Part shown: piece by piece, positions 54,848-62,919 of the stretch
Layout of the letters: each line of letters opens with the position of its first letter
How positions within the stretch are numbered: the stretch's first letter is position 1
Assembly (NCBI GenBank): GCA_041741155.1
Contig: JBGSKO010000213.1
Location: forward strand, 62,001-126,000
Direction: 5' to 3'
Length of the DNA stretch: 64,000 nucleotides
Source of the DNA: M3007 sp041741155
Lineage (GTDB): Bacteria > Bacteroidota > Bacteroidia > Chitinophagales > Saprospiraceae
Position numbers and translations under genes: made by a program
Notes under the pieces: generated by a model
The model's input: the letters and a program-made list of their open reading frames with translations, nothing else
Databases searched by the model: none
Told to the model about the DNA's origin: nothing

Positions 54848-56068
54848 CTACTCTGCGCTCCCCCACCCCACAATTGAGTCCCGTCGGGCACGGTAGCGCT
54901 CCCAAAATGCAGGAATACAAGCACTTGCAAGGGATGTAGTCGAATTAAACATCACACAAATGCCGATACCGTCGCGGCGGTCGAGGGCGATTTCGCTGCG
55001 AAAATCATTGACCGAGCCGCCGTGATATACGATAGTGTCCGCCTCGTTAGTCAAAATACGCCATCCCATACCGTAGTGTGGTTCCAGCGGAATGCCCCAG
55101 CGCCGAAAGTAGCGGCGCTCCCCATTTGTTTTGATCGCCGGACGAAATACGGCATCCAGTGTTGCACGGGATACCACTTCCGGGCGGTGTCCAAGCAGGA
55201 CCACGAGCCACTGTCCCATGTCGGCAGCACTGGCATTTACACCGCCGGCAGGAGCGGCATTGTAGTACCGTTTGGTAATTGTGGCCGGCGCCAGTCCCAT
55301 GCGGGTATAGACATGTGGCAACGCGATATTCGGATTATGCTGCATACTTTCCCAGTCAGCAGAGGCATCAAGCATGCCAGACGGACCAAATATTTTTTTG
55401 GTCAAAAGTTCCCGATACGATTTGCCTGTAGCGGCCTGCATCGCTTCGCCAACCAGAGCGAATGCAGCATTTTGATATGTAAACACTTTCCCGGGAGCGC
55501 CGTTGAGCGGCAATTTGGAAAACTTGGCGGCGATGGTTCGTAAATCATAGCCCGCCTCGATCATGTTCGTGTAGGCGTGGTAAGGCAACCCCGTCGTGTG
55601 TGCAAGCAAGTGGGTAAGTTGCACCTGACCGGTATTACCGGCAGAAGAAAGCGCAAATTCGGGCACATAGCGCACGATCCGGTCATCCCAATGCAGCGCA
55701 TCTTCTTGAACTAAAATACCCGTCAGTACACCGGCAAAGCCCTTCGACAAAGACCCGATTCGAAAAACCGTGTGTGCATCCACCGAATCTGGTTTCGAGA
55801 CCGACCGAAGTCCATATCCCCGCTGAAAAAGCACCACACTGTCCTTTACGATGACGACTGACGCACCGGGGGTATGGGTGGCTGCCAGGGTATCGGCAAA
55901 ATACTTGTCGTACTCCGCGATGAGCGCCCGCAGGTGGGGATTGCGTAAAGCTGGAGGTGGTGTTTCGTACTGATACACGCGTTCTTGCGAACTGACGTTC
56001 GTACACGTTTGGATCAGTACCAGTAGCGGCACGAGCGCGAGCAGCACACACAGCGGTATTTTTCTCAT
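54848..56068 (-). CDS. Serine hydrolase, class C beta-lactamase/PBP-like, probable lipoprotein
   Basis: 406 residues. The SxxK motif is S106-L-S-K109 in FRIGSLSKGF, the YxN motif is in VFTYQNAAF (about 195) and the HGGSVN near 345 stands for the KTG-type triad, so the active site is complete. A signal with Cys (LLVLIQTC, residue 22) suggests lipid anchoring. The family covers esterases, D-aminopeptidases and peptidoglycan hydrolases, and beta-lactam resistance should not be assumed. An exact TACCTTTG box ends 7 bases before the ATG, so the mRNA may be leaderless. Confidence 0.9.
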   Translation of the reverse strand: MRKIPLCVLLALVPLLVLIQTCTNVSSQERVYQYETPPPALRNPHLRALIAEYDKYFADTLAATHTPGASVVIVKDSVVLFQRGYGLRSVSKPDSVDAHTVFRIGSLSKGFAGVLTGILVQEDALHWDDRIVRYVPEFALSSAGNTGQVQLTHLLAHTTGLPYHAYTNMIEAGYDLRTIAAKFSKLPLNGAPGKVFTYQNAAFALVGEAMQAATGKSYRELLTKKIFGPSGMLDASADWESMQHNPNIALPHVYTRMGLAPATITKRYYNAAPAGGVNASAADMGQWLVVLLGHRPEVVSRATLDAVFRPAIKTNGERRYFRRWGIPLEPHYGMGWRILTNEADTIVYHGGSVNDFRSEIALDRRDGIGICVMFNSTTSLASACIPAFWERYRARRDSIVGWGSAE

Positions 56069-56075
56069 AGGCTGG

Positions 56076-56083
56076 CAAAGGTA
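56076..56083 (-). promoter_or_regulatory. -7 box (TACCTTTG) of the serine hydrolase gene
   Basis: Exact TAnnTTTG match with only 7 bases before the ATG at 56068, implying little or no 5' leader. Confidence 0.73.
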
Positions 56084-56173
56084 GAAATCTGGCGAAAAAA
56101 ACCAACCGTGTGTTCTGCCAGTCTTTCCCGAACTTTGCCCCGATGGATCGAATCAATCCAGCCAATCTTGATC

Positions 56174-57151
56174 ATGCGCATCTCTTGCAAAATCATCCGC
56201 ACAGCCGTTTTCCTGTTTTTTGCCACAGCCGCCTCGGCACAAATGAATTTTTACCCGGAAGAACTTATCGTGACCGCCAAGTCTTTGAACCTGCGCGACC
56301 AACCCGACAAGTCCGGCAAAGTGTTGGAGAAACTCCCAAACGGAACTGCGCTTAGCCTCGTTGAGGTAGCAAACGGGGGACAATATGTCGAAGTGGACAG
56401 CCTCTCCGGCCTTTGGCTAAAAGTAAAATCGAAGACCAAAACCGGGTATGTATTTAGTCCGTACGTGAGCGGGACCTACTTCTTGTGTATGGATCGGGAT
56501 ATCATGCAGGATTCGCTACCGTTGCTGCAGTGGTATGGTATTTATGTCCGGGATTCTTTTTCCGACGAGTTGCGCAAGATCGAAGTTCGGCTGGAGCGGG
56601 AGTTCAACGAGTTTTTTATGGAAGAAGTGGATGTGCTGTACACCAACCAGCCGGACACCGCCAAGTTTATCGTTGGCTCAGCATACCCGCTGCAACCCGG
56701 ATATGCCGGGAATCTGGGGTTGTTTGGCCCGGATTTAACGTACTACACATCGCAGCTTTCGCCCGGCGCCATGCTCCCGATTCATCCGGGCATGGAAGAA
56801 GGTGATGAAACCGAAAAAAGTACCTTCTACCTTGCCGCTACAGGCTGTGCCAATTTTGGCGAATATGATTATGTACACGTGACGGACTACCGGCTGTTTA
56901 CCATGGAAATAATGCCCGGCACTACATCCTTGCGCCAGGATATGACCGGCTGGGTACAACCCGCCGAGGGCCTCAACCCCAGCGTAGCCCTGATCTGGTA
57001 CGGCGATCTCGACGGAGACAGCAAACCCGATGCGATCCTCGAAGACGCGCCCTACGAGATTGGCGCCCGTATCTCGCTTTTCCTTTCCTCTAAAGCCAAA
57101 CCAGGAATGTTGCTGCATAAAGTATGCGAGTATTTCTTTGTCATAGACTAA
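56174..57151 (+). CDS. Exported protein with N-terminal bacterial SH3 domain
   Basis: 325 residues from the ATG at 56174, which starts the signal peptide MRISCKIIRTAVFLFFATAA. Residues about 32-95 are a bacterial SH3 domain (AKSLNLRDQPDKSGKVLEKL, GYVFSPYVSG) of the type that binds peptidoglycan. The remaining ~220 residues are unrecognised. They contain a segment with calcium-loop look, YGDLDGDSKPDAI (about 280). A start at 56108 would add 22 residues without a signal, so it was not used. The gene lies 26 bases ahead of the Cys/Met PLP enzyme gene, and a second SH3 protein is encoded 1.8 kb away. Confidence 0.75.
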   Translation: MRISCKIIRTAVFLFFATAASAQMNFYPEELIVTAKSLNLRDQPDKSGKVLEKLPNGTALSLVEVANGGQYVEVDSLSGLWLKVKSKTKTGYVFSPYVSGTYFLCMDRDIMQDSLPLLQWYGIYVRDSFSDELRKIEVRLEREFNEFFMEEVDVLYTNQPDTAKFIVGSAYPLQPGYAGNLGLFGPDLTYYTSQLSPGAMLPIHPGMEEGDETEKSTFYLAATGCANFGEYDYVHVTDYRLFTMEIMPGTTSLRQDMTGWVQPAEGLNPSVALIWYGDLDGDSKPDAILEDAPYEIGARISLFLSSKAKPGMLLHKVCEYFFVID

Positions 57152-57177
57152 CCCACCAGTCAACAAATCATCCAACC

Positions 57178-58371
57178 ATGTATTCAGATTCTTTTGTCGT
57201 AAAAGAACACGGTGAAAACCGCACCACAGCGCCGCATGTGCTGCCGATCTACGCCACTTCTTCGTTTTCTTTTGAAAATATTGACCAGGGCATAGAAATT
57301 TTCAAGAACCCAGAAAGCGGACATACCTACAGCCGGTATGCCAACCCAACAGTGGATACGGTGGCACGCAAAATTGCCGACCTCGAAGCCTTCGGATTAG
57401 ATCTGGAGGCGGAGGGTGTGATGACCTCATCCGGCATGTCCGCTATTTCTACGCTTCTGTTTGGACTACTTAAAACCGGCGACAAAGTGCTGAGCCAGGG
57501 TAATTTGTACGGCGGTACTACGGAGTTGCTGCTGGGTATTCTCAAACCCCTTGGCGTGGAAACCATTTTAACCGATCTGCGCGACCTGCAGCATGTGGAA
57601 GAACTGCTCTCGCAAGATCCTGCTATCCGACTGGTGTACTGCGAAACCCCGGCTAACCCTACACTCGCTTGCGTGGACATTGCGGCGTTGTCCGATCTGG
57701 CGCACCGCCACGACGCCTGGTGTGCCATTGATAACACGTTTTCTACCCCGCTCCTCCAGCAACCTTTCGCCCACGGAGTGGATTTTATCATACACTCCAC
57801 CACGAAGTACCTAAACGGTCATGGAAACAGTATTGCCGGCGTGATCGTGGGCCGCGACCGGGAGATCATGCGCAAGCAAGTATGGCGTGCCATGAAACTC
57901 ACCGGCACAAATTGTTCGCCCTTTGAGGCCTGGCTGACACATAACGGACTGAAAACGCTGGCACTTCGTATGGAGCGCCATTGCGCCAATGCACTCGCTC
58001 TGGCCGAGTTTTTGGAAAAACACCCCGCAGTAGCGCAGGTGAACTATCCAGGCCTCCGTTCCCATCCCGATCATGACCTGGCCGGCCGTCAGATGCGCGG
58101 CGGTTTTGGAGGCATGCTTAGCTTCGAACTAAAGGGCGGCATTGATGCGGGACTGGCCTGTATGAATCGTATCCGTTTTTGCACCCTCGCCCCTACTCTG
58201 GGCGACGTGGATACGCTGATCCTGCACCCGGCCTCGTCGTCGCACCTGAACATAGCGCGCGAAATCCGCGAGCAAAACGGCATAACCGACGGCATGATCC
58301 GGGTTTCCGTGGGCATCGAAAATGCTGCGGATATTATCGCGGATATCGAACAGGCGATCGGTCACGGATAG
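57178..58371 (+). CDS. Cys/Met-metabolism PLP enzyme (cystathionine gamma-synthase / gamma-lyase type)
   Basis: 397 residues from the ATG at 57178. The PLP lysine is K210 in IIHSTTKYLNGHG. Y111 (NLYGGTTELL), D185 (WCAIDNTFSTP) and the Arg-bearing SRYANPTVD segment are in place, so this is a complete member of the trans-sulfuration family. The Cys that marks classical methionine gamma-lyases two residues after the active-site Tyr is Gly here, which argues against that activity. Cystathionine gamma-synthase, cystathionine lyase or an O-acylhomoserine enzyme remain possible. The 26-base gap to the preceding gene is A/C-rich (ACCCACCAGTCAAC), like the leaders of speA and lysC. Confidence 0.88.
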   Translation: MYSDSFVVKEHGENRTTAPHVLPIYATSSFSFENIDQGIEIFKNPESGHTYSRYANPTVDTVARKIADLEAFGLDLEAEGVMTSSGMSAISTLLFGLLKTGDKVLSQGNLYGGTTELLLGILKPLGVETILTDLRDLQHVEELLSQDPAIRLVYCETPANPTLACVDIAALSDLAHRHDAWCAIDNTFSTPLLQQPFAHGVDFIIHSTTKYLNGHGNSIAGVIVGRDREIMRKQVWRAMKLTGTNCSPFEAWLTHNGLKTLALRMERHCANALALAEFLEKHPAVAQVNYPGLRSHPDHDLAGRQMRGGFGGMLSFELKGGIDAGLACMNRIRFCTLAPTLGDVDTLILHPASSSHLNIAREIREQNGITDGMIRVSVGIENAADIIADIEQAIGHG

Positions 58372-58399
58372 AACTTAATCTACAAAACAATCCTACTTT

Positions 58400-58951
58400 A
58401 TGGAAAATAACGTGCCCTCCGCCGTGGAAAAGCAATCGAATAGTGCATCAACGTCCCCCCAATCCAAGTGGATAACCGGCGCCCTTGTAATTGCCGTGTT
58501 TGTGGCAATCTGGTTGCTGCTGCGCCCGCCATTGCATGAGCGCTTGTACACGGAATACGGTGTTTATCCGAAGGCAGAACTGCTTCTGCGTGGCGGTGGA
58601 GATGAAACTGCACCCGATATGAAACCGGTTGCCGATGCATTCAATCGGGGCGAGTACCAAAATGCCCTTGATCAATTGAGTTTGTACTTGCCCAACTACC
58701 CCCATGACATAGAGGCGCGTCTGCTTATAGGGCTTTGTTACCTGGAATTGAACAAAAACGAAGATGCACGTGGCGCGTTTCAACAAATTATCCGAAAGCC
58801 AAATGCCTGGTCGAGCGAGGCATCCTGGTTTCTGGCGCTTTCCTACCTGCGCGAAAACAGGCGCATGGAGTGCATCCGGGCATTAGGCGGTATCCGGGAG
58901 GAGAGCGACCGTTACCCGCAGGCGCTTGAACTCTGGGAAAAAATTAAATGA
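58400..58951 (+). CDS. Membrane-anchored TPR protein
   Basis: 183 residues. One transmembrane helix (ITGALVIAVFVAIWLLL, about 25-41) follows a short Ser/Thr-rich cytoplasmic tail. Residues about 85-183 contain two to three tetratricopeptide-like helix pairs (FNRGEYQNALDQLSLYL, IEARLLIGLCYLELNKNEDA, WFLALSYLRENRRMECI). Such proteins usually hold partners together at the membrane. The partner is unknown. It starts 28 bases after the PLP enzyme gene, so it may share that transcript. Its stop abuts the stop of the convergent SH3 lipoprotein gene without any gap. Confidence 0.8.
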   Translation: MENNVPSAVEKQSNSASTSPQSKWITGALVIAVFVAIWLLLRPPLHERLYTEYGVYPKAELLLRGGGDETAPDMKPVADAFNRGEYQNALDQLSLYLPNYPHDIEARLLIGLCYLELNKNEDARGAFQQIIRKPNAWSSEASWFLALSYLRENRRMECIRALGGIREESDRYPQALELWEKIK

Positions 58952-60133
58952 CTATTGTTGGCTGGTGTACTGTTGGGCAACTTTTTCCCGGAAAGCATCC
59001 ACTCTCTCCGTGCGTTTCCAGCCTTCAGCAGCACACAGATCAACCAGTTCCTTTGTCATTTTTCCGAGTTTGGTATTGGGGTATTGTTGCTGAACGTATT
59101 CCCACGTGGACTTGAAATCTTCCGAAACCATGCCGGTTTCAGAAGTAAATGCGGGGGTATTGTCGGCGCCATTCAGCAGTACGAGTTGCATCCAGCGTTC
59201 TGATTCCCGGGTTTCTTCCCGAAGGGGGAAGTATGGATTCTCACTATTAAATTTTTCCCAGAAAACGGCAACATCGGCCACCTTGCTCAATGGAATGATG
59301 ATTCCGCCATCGCTGAATATGGGCACCCGCTGCTCCGACGTGCGCTGGTTGATAAATTTTTGCATGGTCTGTGTGGTACGTGGGCCAAAATACTCCTGAT
59401 GTTTTTGCCAATCTACCACCGGAAAGATCGAGCCTTCGCTCCAAACAAGCCGAAATCCATTGTCGTCAATGGGTGCCGTAGCGGGGTATTTGCTGTAATC
59501 GAAGCGCTCGTTGTACACTGCTTTGTCATCCTCCTCCGTAAACGCCACCTGCTCCGTTATTTTATAAAACTCGCCCTCCACTTCCATCCGTCGCAGGACT
59601 TGCTCCAACAAAATGAATGCGGCGTCGGCAAGCGGGCGTGGTGCATCCGCCAGATTTTGCTGCACATAGCCCCAGGCTTTGCCGCCACTGCTAAGGTCTT
59701 TGGTGTCCAGTGTTTTCAGAAATGCCGAAAAAGCGCCGATGCGTTCAGTGTCCGGACTGCCGGTGCGAGGGCCTGCATATACCCAGGTGAGCGCACCGCC
59801 AAATGCCCAGCCGGAGTGCCGGTCGCCAGTTGTTGCCGTGACCTGATAGTAAGGCGCCCGATACGAGATGCCCCGCAGTTCGATTTCTTCCTGATTCGTG
59901 GATTCATTGCCGGCGCCTTCCACTACTTCGCCTTCTTTGAGTTGCGCCAGCACATTCGAGTTCTGATTAGGCGCTTCGCGCAACCGTAGATTTTCAACCT
60001 TCGCCGTGTACAGGAAAAGTTCGGGCTTATCCGGTTGATCGGCAACGACGGCAGCCTTGGAAGTATCGGATTTACAAGCCGTAAAAAAAGCTGCCAAGAG
60101 CATTACAGCGAAAAGGATGTAGGTTGATCGCAT
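58952..60133 (-). CDS. SH3-domain lipoprotein
   Basis: 393 residues from the ATG at 60133. MRSTYILFAVMLLAAFFTAC is a lipoprotein signal with the acylated Cys at residue 20. A bacterial SH3 domain (about 40-110) includes VENLRLREAPNQNSNVLAQL and a GWAFGGALTWVY end. The rest (~280 residues) is an unrecognised alpha/beta region. A frame extending to 60634 is rejected: an exact promoter box at 60163-60170 lies inside it, and the extension would bury the signal. It is convergent with the TPR gene. Confidence 0.8.
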   Translation of the reverse strand: MRSTYILFAVMLLAAFFTACKSDTSKAAVVADQPDKPELFLYTAKVENLRLREAPNQNSNVLAQLKEGEVVEGAGNESTNQEEIELRGISYRAPYYQVTATTGDRHSGWAFGGALTWVYAGPRTGSPDTERIGAFSAFLKTLDTKDLSSGGKAWGYVQQNLADAPRPLADAAFILLEQVLRRMEVEGEFYKITEQVAFTEEDDKAVYNERFDYSKYPATAPIDDNGFRLVWSEGSIFPVVDWQKHQEYFGPRTTQTMQKFINQRTSEQRVPIFSDGGIIIPLSKVADVAVFWEKFNSENPYFPLREETRESERWMQLVLLNGADNTPAFTSETGMVSEDFKSTWEYVQQQYPNTKLGKMTKELVDLCAAEGWKRTERVDAFREKVAQQYTSQQ

Positions 60134-60162
60134 TATTTTTTGTTGTGTTTTTTTCAATAGCG

Positions 60163-60170
60163 CAAAAGTA
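60163..60170 (-). promoter_or_regulatory. -7 box (TACTTTTG) of the SH3 lipoprotein gene
   Basis: Exact TAnnTTTG match, 29 bases before the ATG at 60133. It shows that the open frame upstream is not coding. Confidence 0.75.
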
Positions 60171-60226
60171 GTGCGATGCCGACATTTCAGCTGCGTTACT
60201 TTGTCCGGTAAAACAAAGCATCTTTT

Positions 60227-60652
60227 ATGAAAAACCAGTTCGTTCTCTTTATCCTCTTTTTTCCGTGGTTTGTAGCAGGCCAAACCAAAAGCGATCTGAA
60301 AATTCTCCATACCGAGCAACAACGATTCGAGGCTATGGAGCAGCGGGACACGATACGGTTGCGCCAACTGCTGGCCGACAATTTGTTTTACCTGCATTCC
60401 AATTCCTTTTCCGAAGACAAGTCCGCGCACATCAGCGCCATTGCCGCCGGCAGGCTCATTTATAAAAAAATGCTCCGCGAGCAGGCATCTGTGCGAAGAT
60501 ATGGCCGTACGGCATTGGTCAACGGTATTGTGTTTGTGACCGGCGTTCTGAATGGCAACCCGTTTGAGGTGCGCCTGGCCTATTCGGCGATCTATCGTAA
60601 AAAGAGCGGACAATGGCAGCTGCTCAATTGGCAAAGCACCCGAATTCCATAA
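60227..60652 (+). CDS. Exported SnoaL/DUF4440-like protein (NTF2 fold)
   Basis: 141 residues. The signal peptide is MKNQFVLFILFFPWFVAGQ. The mature part has the one-domain cone fold of the NTF2 superfamily: a long helix with FEAMEQRDTIRLRQLLADNL, a LFYLHSNSFSEDKSAHI segment, then strands ending in YRKKSGQWQLLNWQSTRI. This matches DUF4440/SnoaL-like proteins, which bind small molecules or act as isomerases. No activity can be assigned. It is divergent from the SH3 lipoprotein gene. Confidence 0.82.
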   Translation: MKNQFVLFILFFPWFVAGQTKSDLKILHTEQQRFEAMEQRDTIRLRQLLADNLFYLHSNSFSEDKSAHISAIAAGRLIYKKMLREQASVRRYGRTALVNGIVFVTGVLNGNPFEVRLAYSAIYRKKSGQWQLLNWQSTRIP

Positions 60653-60665
60653 GAAAAGATGAAAT

Positions 60666-60695
60666 AAGCCCGTCCATTTTGCAACGGACGGGCTT
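60666..60695. terminator. Terminator-like hairpin between convergent genes
   Basis: AAGCCCGTCC pairs with GGACGGGCTT around a ten-base loop. No clear T run follows directly on either strand, so it may protect 3' ends or act as a weak terminator for the SnoaL-like and SulP genes. Confidence 0.5.
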
Positions 60696-60760
60696 GAAAT
60701 CCTTCTATAAAAACCTTCTTGCTGTTTTTATTTTTTTTGGGCAGATGGTCTGCCACTTCA

Positions 60761-62413
60761 TTACGATACGGATACTTCCTGCAGCGTACGGCCGCCGGTT
60801 ACAGTTCCCTGTTTGATGGGGTCGTCGGCAGGTAACGATTCACAGTGTACAAAATCAGCTTCTCCAATTTCGTAGCGTTCGTGAAAACCATTCAGAATAA
60901 CTTTGATCCCTCTGGAGGGCGCTTTTACGGCAACAAATTCCTTAATGATTTCCAGTACATCATAGTCAATATAAGCTGTGTCTGAAGCATCAAGAATGAC
61001 CTCGGAGTTGCTCGGAAGGTGATCAAGGGTCATTTTGATGCTGCCTTTGTTGAGGAATGAGACCTCCTGCGAAAGTTTGATTCGGATAAGGTCGCCGGTG
61101 TGGTACTCCTCTTCGTGGAAGAAGTACGCGTTTCTCATATTGCTGCGCAGGATGGAAAAAATACTGATACACAAACCGATGGCGACACCAGTGAGCAAAT
61201 CCGTAAAAACTACCGCAGCTACAGTGGCAATAAACGGCCACCATTGGTACTTGCCGCTGGCCCACACTTCTTTAAAAATGGAAATTTTAGCCAATTTATA
61301 TCCCACCTGCAAGAGTATAGCTGCCAACGCCGCCAAAGGTATCAGGTTGAGCACCGTGGGTATGGTGAGTACGCAGATAAACAGGAAAACACCGTGAAGG
61401 ATGGCAGACATTTTGGTGCGCCCTCCGGCATTCAGATTGGCAGAACTTCGCACAACCACAGAGGTTAAAGGCAAACCTCCGATCAGACCCGAAACGATAT
61501 TGCCGATACCCTGAGCGCGGAGCTCGGTATTGGGGTTAGTGGTACGTTTCATCGGATCCACCTTGTCAATAGCTTCGATGCAAAGCAGGGTTTCAATGGA
61601 AGCTACGGCACATATCGTAAGGGCTATCTGGTATACCGCAGGATTGCTCCATTGTGAAAAATCTGGAAGCATGAACTGACCGAAAAAGCCCGACAAATTC
61701 TCCGAAACCGGAATTGTAACCAGGTGTTCCGGGCGAATAGCCCAAGCCCAGCCGGTGTATTTGAACAATTCATTTAACAAAACACTGACTGCTACAGCAA
61801 TCAATGCTCCAGGTACCGGTCCCAATAGTTTTTTAATGTTTGGTTTTTCGCCTAAAATCAAAATCGCCAGTGCAACCAGCGTGACAACCGTGGCGCCCGG
61901 GTGAATATACTGCGTGATCGTCTCCCAAAGCGTTGTAAACGTGTTGTTTCCACCGGCTTCGGAGAAAGCCATGTCGCCCTCGGCATCCTTGTCGTAGCCC
62001 AGGGCATGCGGAATTTGTTTGAGGATGATAATAATACCGATACCCGAGAGCATGCCTTTGATCACACTCGTAGGAAAAAAATTGGCGATACTACCTGCCT
62101 TGGCGAGGCCCAATGCCAACTGGAAAACGCCGGCCAATACCACGGCAAAAAGGAAAATCTGAAAGCTGCCGAGCTGCTGGATAGAAACCAGCACCACCGC
62201 CGTTAAACCCGCAGCCGGACCACTCACACTGGTGTGGGAATTGCTCAACCATCCGATCACAACGCCTCCAACAATACCTGCGATCATACCGGAAAACAAC
62301 GGCGCTCCGGAAGCTAACGCAATGCCAAGGCACAATGGAAGCGCAATTAGGAAAACGACGATCGAGGCAGGCAGATCCTGTTTCAGATTAGCCAATAGTT
62401 TACTGTTTAACAT
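60761..62413 (-). CDS. SulP-family anion transporter with STAS domain
   Basis: 550 residues from the ATG at 62413. An N-terminal LKQDLPASIVVFLIALPLCL and then about 12-14 hydrophobic segments (to about residue 430) give the SLC26/SulP fold, including SGPAAGLTAVVLVSIQQLG and FLPTSVIKGMLSGIG-like segments. The C-terminal ~110 residues are a STAS domain (VILDASDTAYIDYDVLEII). SulP proteins move sulfate, bicarbonate or other anions. The substrate here is not shown, and no carbonic anhydrase or sulfate gene is adjacent. A longer start at 62470 is less likely. A small His-rich membrane protein gene precedes it by 92 bases. Confidence 0.92.
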   Translation of the reverse strand: MLNSKLLANLKQDLPASIVVFLIALPLCLGIALASGAPLFSGMIAGIVGGVVIGWLSNSHTSVSGPAAGLTAVVLVSIQQLGSFQIFLFAVVLAGVFQLALGLAKAGSIANFFPTSVIKGMLSGIGIIIILKQIPHALGYDKDAEGDMAFSEAGGNNTFTTLWETITQYIHPGATVVTLVALAILILGEKPNIKKLLGPVPGALIAVAVSVLLNELFKYTGWAWAIRPEHLVTIPVSENLSGFFGQFMLPDFSQWSNPAVYQIALTICAVASIETLLCIEAIDKVDPMKRTTNPNTELRAQGIGNIVSGLIGGLPLTSVVVRSSANLNAGGRTKMSAILHGVFLFICVLTIPTVLNLIPLAALAAILLQVGYKLAKISIFKEVWASGKYQWWPFIATVAAVVFTDLLTGVAIGLCISIFSILRSNMRNAYFFHEEEYHTGDLIRIKLSQEVSFLNKGSIKMTLDHLPSNSEVILDASDTAYIDYDVLEIIKEFVAVKAPSRGIKVILNGFHERYEIGEADFVHCESLPADDPIKQGTVTGGRTLQEVSVS

Positions 62414-62505
62414 GGTTGTTTTTTGTTTGAATACAAGAACCAAAGCATGGCAAGGGCTGGTCAGCCTCATGCCAATGGCAAAAAAATAGATTGGGAAAGA
62501 ACCGC

Positions 62506-62838
62506 TTATGCGCGGTTGGGAGGAGGAGAAAAGATGGTAATAAACGCAAGCACCGAGATGTCGTCATCTTGAATCAGATGACTCTTGGCCGTATCGGCCT
62601 CATCTTCCGGAACAGAAATTGGCTCCAACAAGTGGTGTGGATGATGGTGCTTGGCTTCTTCTTCCAGAAGATTTGATGCGGGGACAGGAGTTGTTTCCTC
62701 TTCAGCAGGGTCTTGGTTTCCCGTGTACAATAGGAATGCTTGCTGCATGCTTGGACAAACTAAACGTGCCACGTCGTTGAGCACCAGGCACCCAACGGCG
62801 AGAAAAAGCAAGACACGTAAACCCTTTTGAAATATGAC
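62506..62838 (-). CDS. Small membrane protein with His-rich acidic tail
   Basis: 110 residues from the ATG at 62838 (a TTG at 62859 is in frame). One hydrophobic helix (VLLFLAVGCLVLNDVARLV, about 8-26) is followed by a Pro/Glu-rich segment and the cluster KHHHPHHLLEP, then an acidic stretch and a hydrophobic end. The His cluster could bind a metal ion. Unrecognised otherwise. It is on the same strand as the SulP gene and 92 bases ahead of it, so a common transcript is possible. The divergent oxidoreductase gene shares its upstream region. Confidence 0.6.
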   Translation of the reverse strand, partial: VIFQKGLRVLLFLAVGCLVLNDVARLVCPSMQQAFLLYTGNQDPAEEETTPVPASNLLEEEAKHHHPHHLLEPISVPEDEADTAKSHLIQDDDISVLAFITIFSPPPNRA

Positions 62839-62871
62839 CATGGCAAGAAGAACAAGCAAACGCGAAGGTCG

Positions 62872-62879
62872 TACTTTTG
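62872..62879 (+). promoter_or_regulatory. -7 box (TACTTTTG) of the oxidoreductase gene
   Basis: Exact TAnnTTTG match, 40 bases before the ATG at 62920. It lies downstream of the longer in-frame ATG at 62827, so that start is excluded. Confidence 0.73.
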
Positions 62880-62919
62880 TTCGGGAGGCCCATATTATTT
62901 TATCATAAAGTCATTCAAA

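Noticed and set aside
54848..56068. Beta-lactam resistance gene
   Set aside because: The serine-hydrolase motifs fit a broad esterase/peptidase family; nothing points to beta-lactamase activity in particular.
57178..58371. Methionine gamma-lyase as a firm name
   Set aside because: The diagnostic Cys after the active-site Tyr is Gly, so only the family level is supported.
60134..60634. N-terminal extension of the SH3 lipoprotein by 167 residues
   Set aside because: It would bury the lipoprotein signal, cross a promoter box and lie antisense to the SnoaL-like gene.
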